Shown: positions 50,474 through 59,496 of the stretch, piece by piece
Layout of the letters: every line of letters starts with the position of its first letter
Numbering within the stretch: position 1 is the stretch's first letter
Source: Roseibium sp. TrichSKD4
GTDB taxonomy: Bacteria; Pseudomonadota; Alphaproteobacteria; Rhizobiales; Stappiaceae
Direction of reading: 5' to 3'
NCBI RefSeq assembly: GCF_000148725.1
Contig: NZ_GL476304.1
Location: 62,001-126,000, forward strand
Length of the DNA stretch: 64,000 nt
Made by a program: the position numbers and the translations under genes
The notes under the pieces: model-generated
What the model saw: only the letters and a program-made list of their open reading frames with translations
What the model was told of the DNA's origin: nothing
Database searches by the model: none

Positions 50474-51430
50474 TTACTGGCTCAGCGGCATCACAGTTCG
50501 TTCAATGTCCGGGTAAAGGTGCGCAACTGAGCGGTAAAACTCCTGAGGCATGGATCCCATTCCGGAAAACTCTTCTGGAATGGGAAGGTCCATGATCTCG
50601 ACCATATCCAGACCCTCGCCGGCTGATCGCTTCAGGGTTGCTTCCAGCCAATCCAGATAAGCGCGTGTTTGGGTCAAGGAAGTGCCTGTACGATCAATCG
50701 GACCATGTCCTGGAATGATGGACGATGATTGTTGTTGGCTCATATCAGTCAACGCGTCGCGCCACATGGCCAAATCGGCATGGGGTGTTGTCGGGGCGCG
50801 GTCTAGAAAGGCCAGATCTCCTGCGATCAGGGTTCCGGTTTTCTCATCCAGAATTGCCAGGTCAGCGCCAGTGTGTCCTGCCAGCGGCAGTGTCTTGAGT
50901 TTTCGACCGCCGATTGTCAAAAAGCTGCTTGTGATGTCTTTGTTTGGCGGAAGCGGTTCGGTTCCACGCATCCAGTCGCCAAGCAGCCGATACATGTTGT
51001 CAGCGAAGCCATCACCCTCTGAGGCGGCAAGCGCTCGAGTTTCAGGCAGGGCATAAATTAGGTTGTCCGCAAAAACCTGATTGCCCAAAAAATGATCCGG
51101 GTGGTGGTGGGTGATCATGACCCCGGCTGCGCCGCGACCATTCAGTCCCCGAGCGACATCAAGCAGAGCTTCGCCATATTTTTTTGAGGGGCCGCTGTCC
51201 ACGATCAAAATGCCGATGTCGGTATCTATCAGCGCACAATTGACGATTGCGCCGCCATTCTCGCGAGAGAAATAGTCTCTGGACCCCTCAATCATCCAGA
51301 TGCCGTCAGCAACAGAGAAGGGTTTCAGTTCATAGCTTGTTGGGTTTGCAAATACAGTACGTGGGGCAAGTCCAGATGCCGCTGTTCCGACTGCCGCACC
51401 AAGCACCGCACGTCTGGTGATATGTGTCAT
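50474..51430 (-). CDS. Quinoprotein relay system zinc metallohydrolase
   Basis: 318-residue metallo-beta-lactamase-fold protein with a Tat-type signal (THITRRAVLGAAVG). Metal ligands: His108, His110, Asp112 and His113 in THHHPDHFLGN, His186 in AGHTGAD, Asp205 in AGDLAF and His242 in PGHGP. It resembles the SoxH-related family always found with PQQ dehydrogenases (TIGR04558-type, from memory). Function unproven; it may process or recycle a sulfur- or quinone-linked carrier with the SoxYZ-like protein encoded next to it, whose stop overlaps its start. Confidence 0.85.
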   Translation of the reverse strand: MTHITRRAVLGAAVGTAASGLAPRTVFANPTSYELKPFSVADGIWMIEGSRDYFSRENGGAIVNCALIDTDIGILIVDSGPSKKYGEALLDVARGLNGRGAAGVMITHHHPDHFLGNQVFADNLIYALPETRALAASEGDGFADNMYRLLGDWMRGTEPLPPNKDITSSFLTIGGRKLKTLPLAGHTGADLAILDEKTGTLIAGDLAFLDRAPTTPHADLAMWRDALTDMSQQQSSSIIPGHGPIDRTGTSLTQTRAYLDWLEATLKRSAGEGLDMVEIMDLPIPEEFSGMGSMPQEFYRSVAHLYPDIERTVMPLSQ

Positions 51431-52215
51431 TGGCTGGCCGCCGCACGAATGATGGCGTCAATTTCGTTGCCGTTGTTGTCCCGGCCGGTGACTGATATTT
51501 CGGTGCCAAGCGTAGCCTTGTCGAAATATAGCGTGAAGGCCGGGTCTTCGTTGACGGGTTCATAAAGCCGCAAACGGGCAAGGGGAGACTTTGCGCCAGG
51601 GGTGGAAACAGTGAGATCCTCGATGATGAAGATCGGTATTCCATCTGCCAAGCCTGTATCCATCGGGTGGTCGACAATCATGCGCAAACGTCCGTTCTCG
51701 GGCCAGACTTGACCATGAACCTTGCCGAGATGTTCTTCCCAATCATCTGCAGCATAGGCAACGGCTGGGGCCGTGCATCCGCCCCCCGCTGCATCTATCA
51801 CCGTTGAACCGACGTGCCACATGCCATCGGAAGTTTGAACGGCGGCCCGCACCGGCGTTGCCTGATCAATCTTGAAGCGGAAGGATATCTTTGGCTCCGA
51901 TTGTTCAGGCCAATAGGTCAGGATTTTCGGGATCGGTCCGTAGTCGACCAGAAAAACCATCTGTGTCACATCTTCGAGAGCAGTGGCATCGACCAGCACG
52001 GGCACGTTGAAGCTGTCTTCAGCCACAGCCGGTGCTTTCACCACCACGCGATCATCGAACCGGATTTTTGCAGGATCACCAAGAATGTTGATCTGATGAT
52101 AGGACCACATTCCGGATTTTAGCGGGTCATCCAACGGTACTTTCGGATCGTCCAGAGCCACGGCTTGCGTGGCAAGAAAAGCTGATAAAAAACCGACAGT
52201 TAACCGCATGATCAT
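51427..52215 (-). CDS. Quinoprotein dehydrogenase-associated SoxYZ-like carrier
   Basis: 262-residue secreted protein (signal peptide about 1-21 ending near TQAVA). It has an N-terminal SoxY-like domain (about 35-160) with a carrier-type segment around DAAGGGCTAP, whose Cys is in the position expected of the SoxY swinging arm, and a C-terminal SoxZ-like domain (about 165-262). This fused architecture matches the TIGR04557-type family seen only beside PQQ dehydrogenases. The frame is open to 52332, but the start at 52215 leaves two bases to the upstream gene. Substrate carried is unknown. Confidence 0.82.
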   Translation of the reverse strand: MIMRLTVGFLSAFLATQAVALDDPKVPLDDPLKSGMWSYHQINILGDPAKIRFDDRVVVKAPAVAEDSFNVPVLVDATALEDVTQMVFLVDYGPIPKILTYWPEQSEPKISFRFKIDQATPVRAAVQTSDGMWHVGSTVIDAAGGGCTAPAVAYAADDWEEHLGKVHGQVWPENGRLRMIVDHPMDTGLADGIPIFIIEDLTVSTPGAKSPLARLRLYEPVNEDPAFTLYFDKATLGTEISVTGRDNNGNEIDAIIRAAASQ

Positions 52216-52217
52216 GC

Positions 52218-53144
52218 CTACCAATCTGGCTTTGTATATGTCAGGCCGTGGGCCTTGAAGATTGCTTCCATCCGTCCGTCCTGAACGGCATAGCGAATGG
52301 CATCGTCTACGCTGTAGGAAAGCGGTCTCCAATTGTGCCGAACGGCCAACCCAAGTGTCCAGCTCGATTTCGCCAATCCGGGAAACGGCGGGGTGTGAAC
52401 CGCAGTCTCTTCACCCAAACTATGCTCCAACTGTGAAAGAGGCCCCATCACCGCCATAACCTCCCCAGCAGCCAGAGCGCTCATCGCCTCTTCATGGGTT
52501 TTGAAACGATGGATGTTTTTGAGCATTTGACCACCAGCGAAATTGCTCAAATAGAAGTCCGCCAATGTGTCATTTTCCACGCCAACAGTATCAAAGCGGA
52601 AATAGGCCGCGACCGGCGGGTCTTCAGGATAGTCTTTCGGTCGATAGGCGATGGCCATTTGCTCGTTGTAATACTGGCCATTCAGGACAACCTGTTCATT
52701 GCGACACCCCAGTTCCCGGTCATAGGGAATGTGCAACATCACATTGGCGATCTGGCCGCCAATCAACTTGCCGCGCCACACATTGTTTCTCAGATCTCCG
52801 TCGACATTCTCGTCAGCGGCGGTCGGAATAAAACGGGCCTCGACCCCCAAGTCCTCGGCGATGAGCCGACCGACATCAATGTCAACGCCCTTGAGAACGC
52901 CCTTCTCTCGATAGGAGAAGGGCGGGAAGTCTTCATAGACTGCTATCTTGATAAATCCGCGATCCAGAATATCGTCGAGGCTCCGCCCGACAATGTCGCG
53001 CCCGACATTTTGAGGTTTCCGGTCTGCATTGAGACCGGATTTAATGCTCTCACAGTTTTGAGCCCAAGTTGCCGTGTCTTCGAAGGCACCGATGGCCATG
53101 AGAAGACAAATAACAACTGCAAACGCTTGTGAGACCCTACGCAT
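52218..53144 (-). CDS. Quinoprotein dehydrogenase-associated periplasmic binding protein (MoxJ-like)
   Basis: 308-residue SBP_bac_3-type protein with a signal peptide (about 1-28). The binding core starts at FIKIAVYEDFPPFSYREKGVLKG. It resembles the MoxJ/XoxJ family encoded with PQQ alcohol dehydrogenases, thought to help dehydrogenase maturation or activation rather than to feed a transporter; there is no permease partner in this operon. It overlaps pedF by one base. Confidence 0.85.
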   Translation of the reverse strand: MRRVSQAFAVVICLLMAIGAFEDTATWAQNCESIKSGLNADRKPQNVGRDIVGRSLDDILDRGFIKIAVYEDFPPFSYREKGVLKGVDIDVGRLIAEDLGVEARFIPTAADENVDGDLRNNVWRGKLIGGQIANVMLHIPYDRELGCRNEQVVLNGQYYNEQMAIAYRPKDYPEDPPVAAYFRFDTVGVENDTLADFYLSNFAGGQMLKNIHRFKTHEEAMSALAAGEVMAVMGPLSQLEHSLGEETAVHTPPFPGLAKSSWTLGLAVRHNWRPLSYSVDDAIRYAVQDGRMEAIFKAHGLTYTKPDW

Positions 53145-53869
53145 TATTCGGCCGCCGAAAGTCCGATTGTCAACACATCGATTGCCTTCTTGAGACTACC
53201 ATCAGCCCCATCAAGCACAGCAACTGCACGAGATGCGACGGAGTCCGCCCTAGGAGCGCCCGATCCCGTCTCAACTGCATCTGCTATTGCGGTCATTTCA
53301 GTCCGCAAGGCAGCTACTTCTGCCTCTGCATCGCTAGCTGACGTACCAGCTGTGCTGAGTGCGGTTATTTGATCGCGAATTTCCTTCAAACGATCAGCTT
53401 TTTCGTCCAGCGCGCCGTCATCCGGGCGGGTTTCAATATAGGTTCGGATGGCCCAGGCAGCCTCTTGTCCAAGCAGTTCGCCAAAGGCTGGCATCTTGGT
53501 GATGCCGTTCTGGGTGTAGCCGTTTTGATACCGTTCCAGATACCACTCGTCGCCGTAGTCATCGGCTTCCAGATATCTCAGGTCCGGGGCAAGGCCACCA
53601 GAAATGGCTTCCAGTCCGTGACACCGTGCGCAGTTCTGATTGTAACCGGATGCACCGACCTCAACGGCAGTTGACCAGAATTCATTCTCCGGGTCACGCC
53701 ACGGATTTTCAGCCAGCCATTCGTCACCGAGTTCCGGCAAACCAGCCGTATCAACGGCCTGTGGCGCTACATCTCCATGTGCTCTAACAGTCTCTGTCTG
53801 TGTGAAGACCAAAAATGACGCAGCGGCGGATGCCACAAGTGTGCACAGCACAGCATTGCGTGAAAGCAT
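53144..53869 (-). CDS. pedF: Cytochrome c-550 PedF
   Basis: Periplasmic c-type cytochrome likely to take electrons from the PQQ dehydrogenase. Signal peptide about 1-30; haem site CARCH at residues 80-84, axial Met126 in TKMPAFG. A C-terminal coiled-coil extension (about 155-210, many Ala/Glu) and a tail follow. The strong RBS GGGAGGAGA places the start at ATG 53869 (241 residues) rather than at the open-frame limit 53920. First gene of the minus-strand half of the cluster. Confidence 0.9.
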   Translation of the reverse strand: MLSRNAVLCTLVASAAASFLVFTQTETVRAHGDVAPQAVDTAGLPELGDEWLAENPWRDPENEFWSTAVEVGASGYNQNCARCHGLEAISGGLAPDLRYLEADDYGDEWYLERYQNGYTQNGITKMPAFGELLGQEAAWAIRTYIETRPDDGALDEKADRLKEIRDQITALSTAGTSASDAEAEVAALRTEMTAIADAVETGSGAPRADSVASRAVAVLDGADGSLKKAIDVLTIGLSAAE

Positions 53870-54045
53870 TGATACTCTCCTCCCGAGTTCTCGTTTGAAA
53901 ATAATCGGAAGAATTCGCACTATGCTATTGTACCAAGGGACAAAGGCAGGCGCATTGCGTAACGAAAGGAGGCGTGGTTACAGTCAAACCCGTAAATACA
54001 ACAAGATGTTGCGATGTCTGATCCGCCTTGGGAGGGGTGAAATTC
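53870..54045. promoter_or_regulatory. Divergent control region of the quinoprotein cluster
   Basis: 176 bases between pedF (minus) and the binding-protein gene (plus). It must hold both promoters. GTAAC and GTTAC, 13 bases apart near 53957-53981, form a small inverted repeat that might be an operator. No regulator gene is in the cluster. Confidence 0.45.
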
Positions 54046-55218
54046 ATGCGCAAGTCATTGCCCTTTTTGTTAATGGTAGCAATGTTGACAACGCTTGGGA
54101 CGGCCAGTGCCGAGGTGAAGACAACAATTGGCTATCTCGAAAAACATGTCCCGCCGCCACCAGTGCTATCCAACCTCGATCCCATTCCGGAGGATGATGG
54201 CTTGGCTGGGGCTAAGGTCGGCCTTGCCGACAATGCGACAACAGGCCGTTTCCTAAAGCAAACCTATGACCTGACGGTTCAGGTGTCCGACAATACGGAC
54301 GCGTTTTTAAATGCCGCGCGCGACATGCTGCAGCACACCCCGTACATCGTGGTCAACGCCCCGATGGACGACCTTCTAAAACTCGCAGACCTGCCAGAGG
54401 CAAAAGACGCGCTGTTGTTCAACGTTGGCAGTGCAGACAATCGCTTGCGGGACGAGGCGTGCCGGGCAAACCTTTTGCACACTCTGCCTTCGAGAAGCAT
54501 GCTAACGGATGCGTTGGCGCAGTTTTCGGTCAAAAAGAAATGGATCGTCTGGGTGTTGCTGACTGGCGGGCATCCCGGTGACCTTGCCTATGCCCTGTCG
54601 CTCGAAAACTCCGCGCGCAAATTCGGCATCAGGATATTGGCGAAAAAGATCTGGGAGTTTGATGCAGACATGCGCCGCAATGCGGCGCAGGAAGTCCCGC
54701 TTTTTACGCAAAATTTCGGTGACCACCATTTGGTGGTGATCGCGGATGAGCCTGGCGATTTTGGACGGTATGTCGCGTACAACACATGGCTGCCGCGTCC
54801 CGTTGCTGGAACCGAAGGACTGGTTCCTTCAGCCTGGGATCGAACGGTCGAGCAATGGGGGGCAGCGCAACTGCAAAGCCGGTTTAGTGAAGCTTCAGAA
54901 CGGGACATGAGGCCGAAAGATTTTGCTGCATGGGCGGCTGTCCGGGCCATTGGAGAAGCTGTCACACGGACCAACACATCAGATGTGAAAATCGTGCGCG
55001 ATTATATGTTCTCCGAAAAGTTCGAGCTTGCCGGTTTCAAAGGGCGCCCTTTGACCTTCCGGAGCTGGAACGGGCAGCTGCGCCAACCAATTCCAATCAC
55101 CCATCCACGCGCTTTGGTCGCCATGGCACCAATGGAGGGTTTTTTGCACGAACGTAACGAAATGGATTCTCTGGGAATCGATCAGCCAGAATCCAAATGC
55201 ACAGCCTTTGAAGGGTAA
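54046..55218 (+). CDS. Substrate-binding protein of the PQQ-associated ABC system
   Basis: 390 residues with a signal peptide (about 1-23, ending TASA). The branched-chain-amino-acid-type periplasmic fold is suggested by KTTIGYLEKH at the start and the VGLADNATTGRFLKQTYDLTV region. It matches the family encoded with PQQ alcohol dehydrogenases (TIGR03863-type, from memory). RBS GGGAGGGG precedes ATG 54046. The partner ABC genes are of the ABC-2 (export-like) type, which makes an ordinary importer role doubtful. Confidence 0.83.
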   Translation: MRKSLPFLLMVAMLTTLGTASAEVKTTIGYLEKHVPPPPVLSNLDPIPEDDGLAGAKVGLADNATTGRFLKQTYDLTVQVSDNTDAFLNAARDMLQHTPYIVVNAPMDDLLKLADLPEAKDALLFNVGSADNRLRDEACRANLLHTLPSRSMLTDALAQFSVKKKWIVWVLLTGGHPGDLAYALSLENSARKFGIRILAKKIWEFDADMRRNAAQEVPLFTQNFGDHHLVVIADEPGDFGRYVAYNTWLPRPVAGTEGLVPSAWDRTVEQWGAAQLQSRFSEASERDMRPKDFAAWAAVRAIGEAVTRTNTSDVKIVRDYMFSEKFELAGFKGRPLTFRSWNGQLRQPIPITHPRALVAMAPMEGFLHERNEMDSLGIDQPESKCTAFEG

Positions 55219-55222
55219 ACTT

Positions 55223-56194
55223 ATGCGTACATCTTTGCTTTTGGCTGCAGCCATATCTGCAGTAACCCTTTCGTCCGCCTCTGCAGATGAGATCTGGGTG
55301 TCAAACGAAAAGGACGACACGGTCAGCGTCATCGATATCGAGACGATGGAAGTTACCCGCACGATTGAGGTGGGGGAGCGCCCACGGGGGATCACATTCG
55401 CAATTGATCACTCCGTTCTGTATGTGTGCGCATCGGACAGTGACACGGTTCAGGTGATCGATCCGGATACCGGGAAAATTCTGAATGAATTGCCGTCTGG
55501 CGAAGACCCTGAGCAATTCGTCCTGCACCCCGACAACCGCCATCTTTACATCGCCAATGAGGACGACGCGATCACCACCGTGGTGGATACCCAAACTCGC
55601 AAGGTGGTCGCCCAGATTGACGTCGGGATTGAGCCGGAAGGTATGGCTGTCTCGCCCGATGGCAAGATCGCCATCACAACGTCTGAAACGACAAACATGG
55701 CGCATTGGATCGATACATCCACGCAGCAGCTATTTGCCAACACGCTTGTTGATCAAAGGCCCCGCCACGCCGAATTCACGCATGATGGCTCTGAGCTATG
55801 GGTGAGTTCGGAAATCGGCGGAACGATCACAATTTTTGATGTGGCAACGCAAAGCGAGAAGGCAAAACTGACCTTCGAAATCCAGGGTGTTCATCAGGAT
55901 CGCGTGCAGCCGGTTGGATTTGAAATGACCCGCAACGGGAAATATGTGTTTGTCGCTCTCGGTCCTTCAAACCATGTTGCTGTGGTGGACCAGAAGACCT
56001 TTGAAGTCCTTGACTATATTTTGGTTGGACGGCGTGTCTGGCACATGGCGTTTAATGGAGACGAGAGCCTGCTTTTCACCACGAATGGTGTTTCTGGCGA
56101 CGTGACGGTGATCGATGTTGAAGAACTTGCTGCCGTCAAATCCATCAAGGTCGGGCGCTTTCCTTGGGGTGCAGCATACCGACCAACAAACTAA
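55223..56194 (+). CDS. PQQ-associated YVTN beta-propeller protein
   Basis: 323 residues, signal peptide about 1-21, then seven YVTN-type beta-propeller blades (repeats such as VSVIDIETMEVTRTIEVGERP, VQVIDPDTGKILNELPSGEDP). Periplasmic. It resembles the PQQ-dependent catabolism-associated propeller family (TIGR03866-type), which in Pseudomonas is encoded in the ped transport operon. Probable scaffold or binding partner; no catalytic residues are evident. It starts five bases after the preceding stop. Confidence 0.85.
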   Translation: MRTSLLLAAAISAVTLSSASADEIWVSNEKDDTVSVIDIETMEVTRTIEVGERPRGITFAIDHSVLYVCASDSDTVQVIDPDTGKILNELPSGEDPEQFVLHPDNRHLYIANEDDAITTVVDTQTRKVVAQIDVGIEPEGMAVSPDGKIAITTSETTNMAHWIDTSTQQLFANTLVDQRPRHAEFTHDGSELWVSSEIGGTITIFDVATQSEKAKLTFEIQGVHQDRVQPVGFEMTRNGKYVFVALGPSNHVAVVDQKTFEVLDYILVGRRVWHMAFNGDESLLFTTNGVSGDVTVIDVEELAAVKSIKVGRFPWGAAYRPTN

Positions 56195-56250
56195 GTGCCC
56201 TTGGGCAAGTGTCGGGATAGGATACGGAAAAAGAGGAGGGGGCGCGCAGC

Positions 56251-56982
56251 GTGAATGCTGGTATCAAGGTCTCACATATCGTTCATGGCTACGGCAAAAA
56301 GACTGCTTTGAACGATGTCAGTTTCGAGGTTGAAAGCGGGGCTTTTTGCGCTTTGCTTGGGCCGAACGGGGCTGGCAAATCTACCTTGTTCGCATTGCTG
56401 ACGCGTCTCTTTATTCCACAATCTGGTGACGTGGACATTGCGGGCATCCAGCTTAAAAACAATCCTCGGCAAGCGCTTGCAAAGTTGGGTGTCGTGTTCC
56501 AACAGCCAACTTTTGACATGGACCTGACAGTCCGGCGAAATCTGAAGTATTTTGCCGCGCTTCACGGGATTTCCGGGCGCGATGCCAACAAGAGAATTGA
56601 CGCCGCCCTTGAGCGTCTCGGAATGGCAGAGCGTGCGGGTGAAAAAGCCAAGGCGCTCAACGGCGGGCATCGCCGGCGGATGGAAATCGCTCGATCCTTG
56701 CTGCACGAGCCATCTGTGCTCTTGCTTGATGAACCAACGGTCGGACTTGACGCGGCAACTCGAAAGTCCATCACCGATCATGTGCATGATCTGGTGCAGG
56801 ATACCGGCCTCACCGTTTTATGGGCGACGCACCTCGTCGACGAAATCAGGTCAGAAGATCGGTTGGTGGTCCTGCATCGCGGTGAAATAGTTGCAGATGG
56901 AATTGCAGGAAAAATCGCAGGCGATCAAACGTTAGGCGATAGATTTCTTGCATTGACCTCAAGCAGTGAGGCAGCTGCATGA
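56251..56982 (+). CDS. pedB: ABC transporter ATPase, PQQ alcohol dehydrogenase system (PedB-like)
   Basis: 243 residues. Walker A GPNGAGKST at 37-45, Walker B VLLLDEPTVGLD, and an H-loop His in WATHLVDE. The signature is LNGGHRRRMEIARSLL: the usual LSGG serine is Asn and the next position is His, an uncommon change at the ATP-contacting loop. Start is GTG 56251 after a strong GAGGAGGGGG. Overlaps the permease gene by four bases. DrrA/ABC-2 type. Confidence 0.88.
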   Translation: MNAGIKVSHIVHGYGKKTALNDVSFEVESGAFCALLGPNGAGKSTLFALLTRLFIPQSGDVDIAGIQLKNNPRQALAKLGVVFQQPTFDMDLTVRRNLKYFAALHGISGRDANKRIDAALERLGMAERAGEKAKALNGGHRRRMEIARSLLHEPSVLLLDEPTVGLDAATRKSITDHVHDLVQDTGLTVLWATHLVDEIRSEDRLVVLHRGEIVADGIAGKIAGDQTLGDRFLALTSSSEAAA

Positions 56983-57773
56983 GTGGCGCATTGATTTGTC
57001 TTCTTGCGGTAATCCAGCGCGAAGCTTTGCGCTTTGTGTCCCACCGCAGCCGATTTCTGGCGGCTCTCGTGCGCCCGCTTGTCTGGCTCATCGTTTTTGC
57101 TGCAGGGTTGCGGGCTGCGCTCGGCCTGTCGATCATGCCGCCTTACCAAACGTACATCACGTATGAAGTTTATATCGTGCCCGGCTTATGTGGCATGGTG
57201 CAGCTGTTTTCAGGCATGCAGTCTTCTCTCAGTCTTGTCTATGACCGGGAGATGGGATCGATGCGTTTGATGCTCACCAGTCCCATGCCGCGTTGGTGGT
57301 TGTTGTTCTCCAAACTGGTCGCAAGCACGCTGATTTCCATCATTCAAGTCTATGCGTTTTTGGCAATTGCCGGACTTGTCGTTGGCATCGATTTTCCGTG
57401 GGAAGGGTACTTGCTGGCCTTTCCAGCGCTGCTCATCAGCGGGTTGATGCTGGGCGCTTTGGGTCTTCTCTTGTCTTCCACCATCAAGGAGCTTGAGAAC
57501 TTTGCTGGCGTCATGAATTTCGTGATCTTTCCAATGTTCTTCATGTCCACCGCGCTTTACCCGCTTTGGAAAATGGCGGAAGCGTCTGTCCTGCTGCGTG
57601 ATATTTGTGCCTTCAATCCGTTTTCGCATGCTGTTGAACTCATTCGTTTCGCTCTTTACGGCCAACTTAATTTTGAAGCTCTGGGTTGGGTAAACTTAGC
57701 GTTTCTGGTCTTTTTAGCTGGCAGTTTGTGGGGCTATGACCCCGCACGTGGTATGATCCGCAAGAAGGCATGA
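56979..57773 (+). CDS. pedC: ABC-2 type permease, PQQ alcohol dehydrogenase system (PedC-like)
   Basis: 264-residue membrane protein with six hydrophobic segments and the ABC-2 pattern (YDREMGSMRLMLTSPMPRWW in the first cytoplasmic loop, NPFSHAVELIRFALYG near the end). With the upstream ATPase it forms the transporter of the cluster. Homologous ped genes in Pseudomonas putida have been linked to growth with lanthanide-dependent alcohol oxidation (recollection, not checked); the substrate is not established. Confidence 0.88.
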   Translation: MSGALICLLAVIQREALRFVSHRSRFLAALVRPLVWLIVFAAGLRAALGLSIMPPYQTYITYEVYIVPGLCGMVQLFSGMQSSLSLVYDREMGSMRLMLTSPMPRWWLLFSKLVASTLISIIQVYAFLAIAGLVVGIDFPWEGYLLAFPALLISGLMLGALGLLLSSTIKELENFAGVMNFVIFPMFFMSTALYPLWKMAEASVLLRDICAFNPFSHAVELIRFALYGQLNFEALGWVNLAFLVFLAGSLWGYDPARGMIRKKA

Positions 57774-57818
57774 TCGGAACAAATTTAAGAAAGTGTCGGG
57801 CCTGAGGAGGTGCTGGGA

Positions 57819-58373
57819 ATGACACACGCAGTAAAACTTGCAGGATCCATCCTGCTGTTGCTGTCTGGTATGAGCAGCGCGTCGGCGGAAGACATCGATC
57901 CTGGTGGCACCTTGAACCCCGACGAAATGACCTTGAACAAATCCCTTCAGCGTGCGCTGGAAGGGGATGTTGATATGGTTGTCTGTGCCCAAGGGTATCT
58001 GATGACCAAAAAGGGCAGCCATGAAGACGCCCGCAAGCTGTTCAAGACCTGCGGAGAAAAGGGCTGGACCGGGACAATGACCTGGATGGCCTTTATGGAC
58101 CAAAACGGTCTGGGTGATGCGGAAAATCCGGAACAGGCTGCCGAGTGGGACCGGAAGGCGGCTGAGGCGGGAGACTCGATTGGTGAGTTCAACTACGGCC
58201 TTGATCTCTTGCGCGGATATGGCGTTGCGCAGGATGAGGCTTTAGGAAAATCCTTCATTGATCGCTCTGCGGAACAGGGACTGGACGTTGCCCGCGACCT
58301 AAAGGACAGCGACTATGATTGGCGCTCTGTGACACCCGATGCCGACGAGTGGAAGTTCCAGCGGATTTATTAG
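57819..58373 (+). CDS. Secreted Sel1-repeat-like protein
   Basis: 184 residues with a signal peptide (about 1-23, ending SSASA). Helical repeats of the Sel1/TPR type are visible (AAEWDRKAAEAGDSIGEFNY, LLRGYGVAQDEALGKSFIDR). Two Cys (in VVCAQGY and FKTCGEKG) could form a disulfide. GAGGAGG at 57804-57810 fixes ATG 57819. It is co-directional with pedBC, 45 bases after pedC. Likely an interaction scaffold in the periplasm; specific role unknown. Confidence 0.75.
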   Translation: MTHAVKLAGSILLLLSGMSSASAEDIDPGGTLNPDEMTLNKSLQRALEGDVDMVVCAQGYLMTKKGSHEDARKLFKTCGEKGWTGTMTWMAFMDQNGLGDAENPEQAAEWDRKAAEAGDSIGEFNYGLDLLRGYGVAQDEALGKSFIDRSAEQGLDVARDLKDSDYDWRSVTPDADEWKFQRIY

Positions 58374-58382
58374 GAGCATTGT

Positions 58383-58901
58383 ATGCTATTTGATTACGAT
58401 GCCTTCTACGCAGAAACCCCAGAAGGGCTAGGAAAACCTACACAGGATTTTGTTGAATTTTTCGAGGGTTTGGAGGGACCGCCTAAACAGGTTCTTGATC
58501 TTGGGTATGGGCAAGGGCGTGATGCGATCTTTATCGCGCGGCTAGGTCACAAAGTGACGGGTATCGATACCTCGTCAAATGGAATTTCGCAATTGCTTGC
58601 AACAGCCAGACAAGAGGCCCTGCCTATTTCCGGACACGTGGCGGACCTAGAAGGTTACGGGCCAATTGGTAGCTACGATATCTTGCTGGTTGATCGCACC
58701 CTTCACATGCTACCAAAAGAACGGCGCGGGCCTGTTTTGACAAAATTCTTGAATGCTCTGGCCATGAACGGTCACCTCCTTATTGCAGACGAACCGAAAA
58801 ACCTTACTGTCTTCAAGAGCCTGCTGATCGAACCCCAGCGCAACTGGCATATTATGAATGAACGGCGAGGCTTTCTTTTCGCGCAATCTGGAGCGCTGTA
58901 A
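58383..58901 (+). CDS. Class I SAM-dependent methyltransferase (TehB-like)
   Basis: 172 residues, cytoplasmic, with the SAM motif VLDLGYGQGRDAIFIARLGH at about residues 38-57 followed by VTGID. A Tyr stands where most members have Cys or Ser in the DLGxGxG loop. The C-terminal part is short. Starts nine bases after the Sel1-like gene, so it is in the same unit, and ends eight bases from the stop of the convergent ABC operon. Substrate unknown. Confidence 0.78.
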   Translation: MLFDYDAFYAETPEGLGKPTQDFVEFFEGLEGPPKQVLDLGYGQGRDAIFIARLGHKVTGIDTSSNGISQLLATARQEALPISGHVADLEGYGPIGSYDILLVDRTLHMLPKERRGPVLTKFLNALAMNGHLLIADEPKNLTVFKSLLIEPQRNWHIMNERRGFLFAQSGAL

Positions 58902-58908
58902 GGCCAAT

Positions 58909-59496
58909 TTATGCGAGAGTAGCTGGAGAGCCCCTGAGATGCTGGATGCGCGTTGCGAGCATGCTTGCTTCCTCTTGTGAGTGAGTAACGAACAAGCTGG
59001 CAATCTTCCGTTTGTTCAAGAGCTTCTGGGTGAGTTCCATCATTTCTTCGATCCGTTCTGCATCGAGCGAAACAAACGGCTCGTCCATTATTAGGAAGTC
59101 CGGGTCGGTCACAAAAGCACGCGCCAGTGATAGTCTTCGGCGTTGGCCGAGGGACAATTGCAGCGGATAAAGCGCCTCTTTTCCTGCAAGACCGACTTCA
59201 CTCAGGGCATTGCGGGCTTTGTCCGTTGAAATCCCGGTGACAAGCGTGAGGTTCTGTAAAACAGTTCGCCAATTCAGGAGAGTGGGTTCCTGAAACACCA
59301 TGGCTATGCGGTTGGGCTTTGTCAGGTGGCCGGCGAAATCGGAATCAAGCCCGGACATGATGCGCAGGAGTGTTGTTTTGCCAATGCCCGAAGGGCCAAG
59401 CAGCGCAACGCATTCTCCCGCACTGACAGACAATTTGATCTCGCCCAGAATCTGCACTGAACCAAAGGACTTGGACTTGAGATCAACGGAAATCAT
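58909..59496 (-). CDS. NitT/TauT-type ABC transporter ATPase (short)
   Basis: 195 residues, shorter than the usual 250 or more because it ends soon after the H-loop. Walker A GPSGIGKTT near 38-46, Q-loop FQEPTLLNW, signature LSLGQRRRLSLARAFV, Walker B FLIMDEPFVSLD, H-loop VTHSQEEA. Start ATG 59496 overlaps the permease stop (ATGA). It partners the permease and binding protein encoded upstream. Confidence 0.85.
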   Translation of the reverse strand: MISVDLKSKSFGSVQILGEIKLSVSAGECVALLGPSGIGKTTLLRIMSGLDSDFAGHLTKPNRIAMVFQEPTLLNWRTVLQNLTLVTGISTDKARNALSEVGLAGKEALYPLQLSLGQRRRLSLARAFVTDPDFLIMDEPFVSLDAERIEEMMELTQKLLNKRKIASLFVTHSQEEASMLATRIQHLRGSPATLA

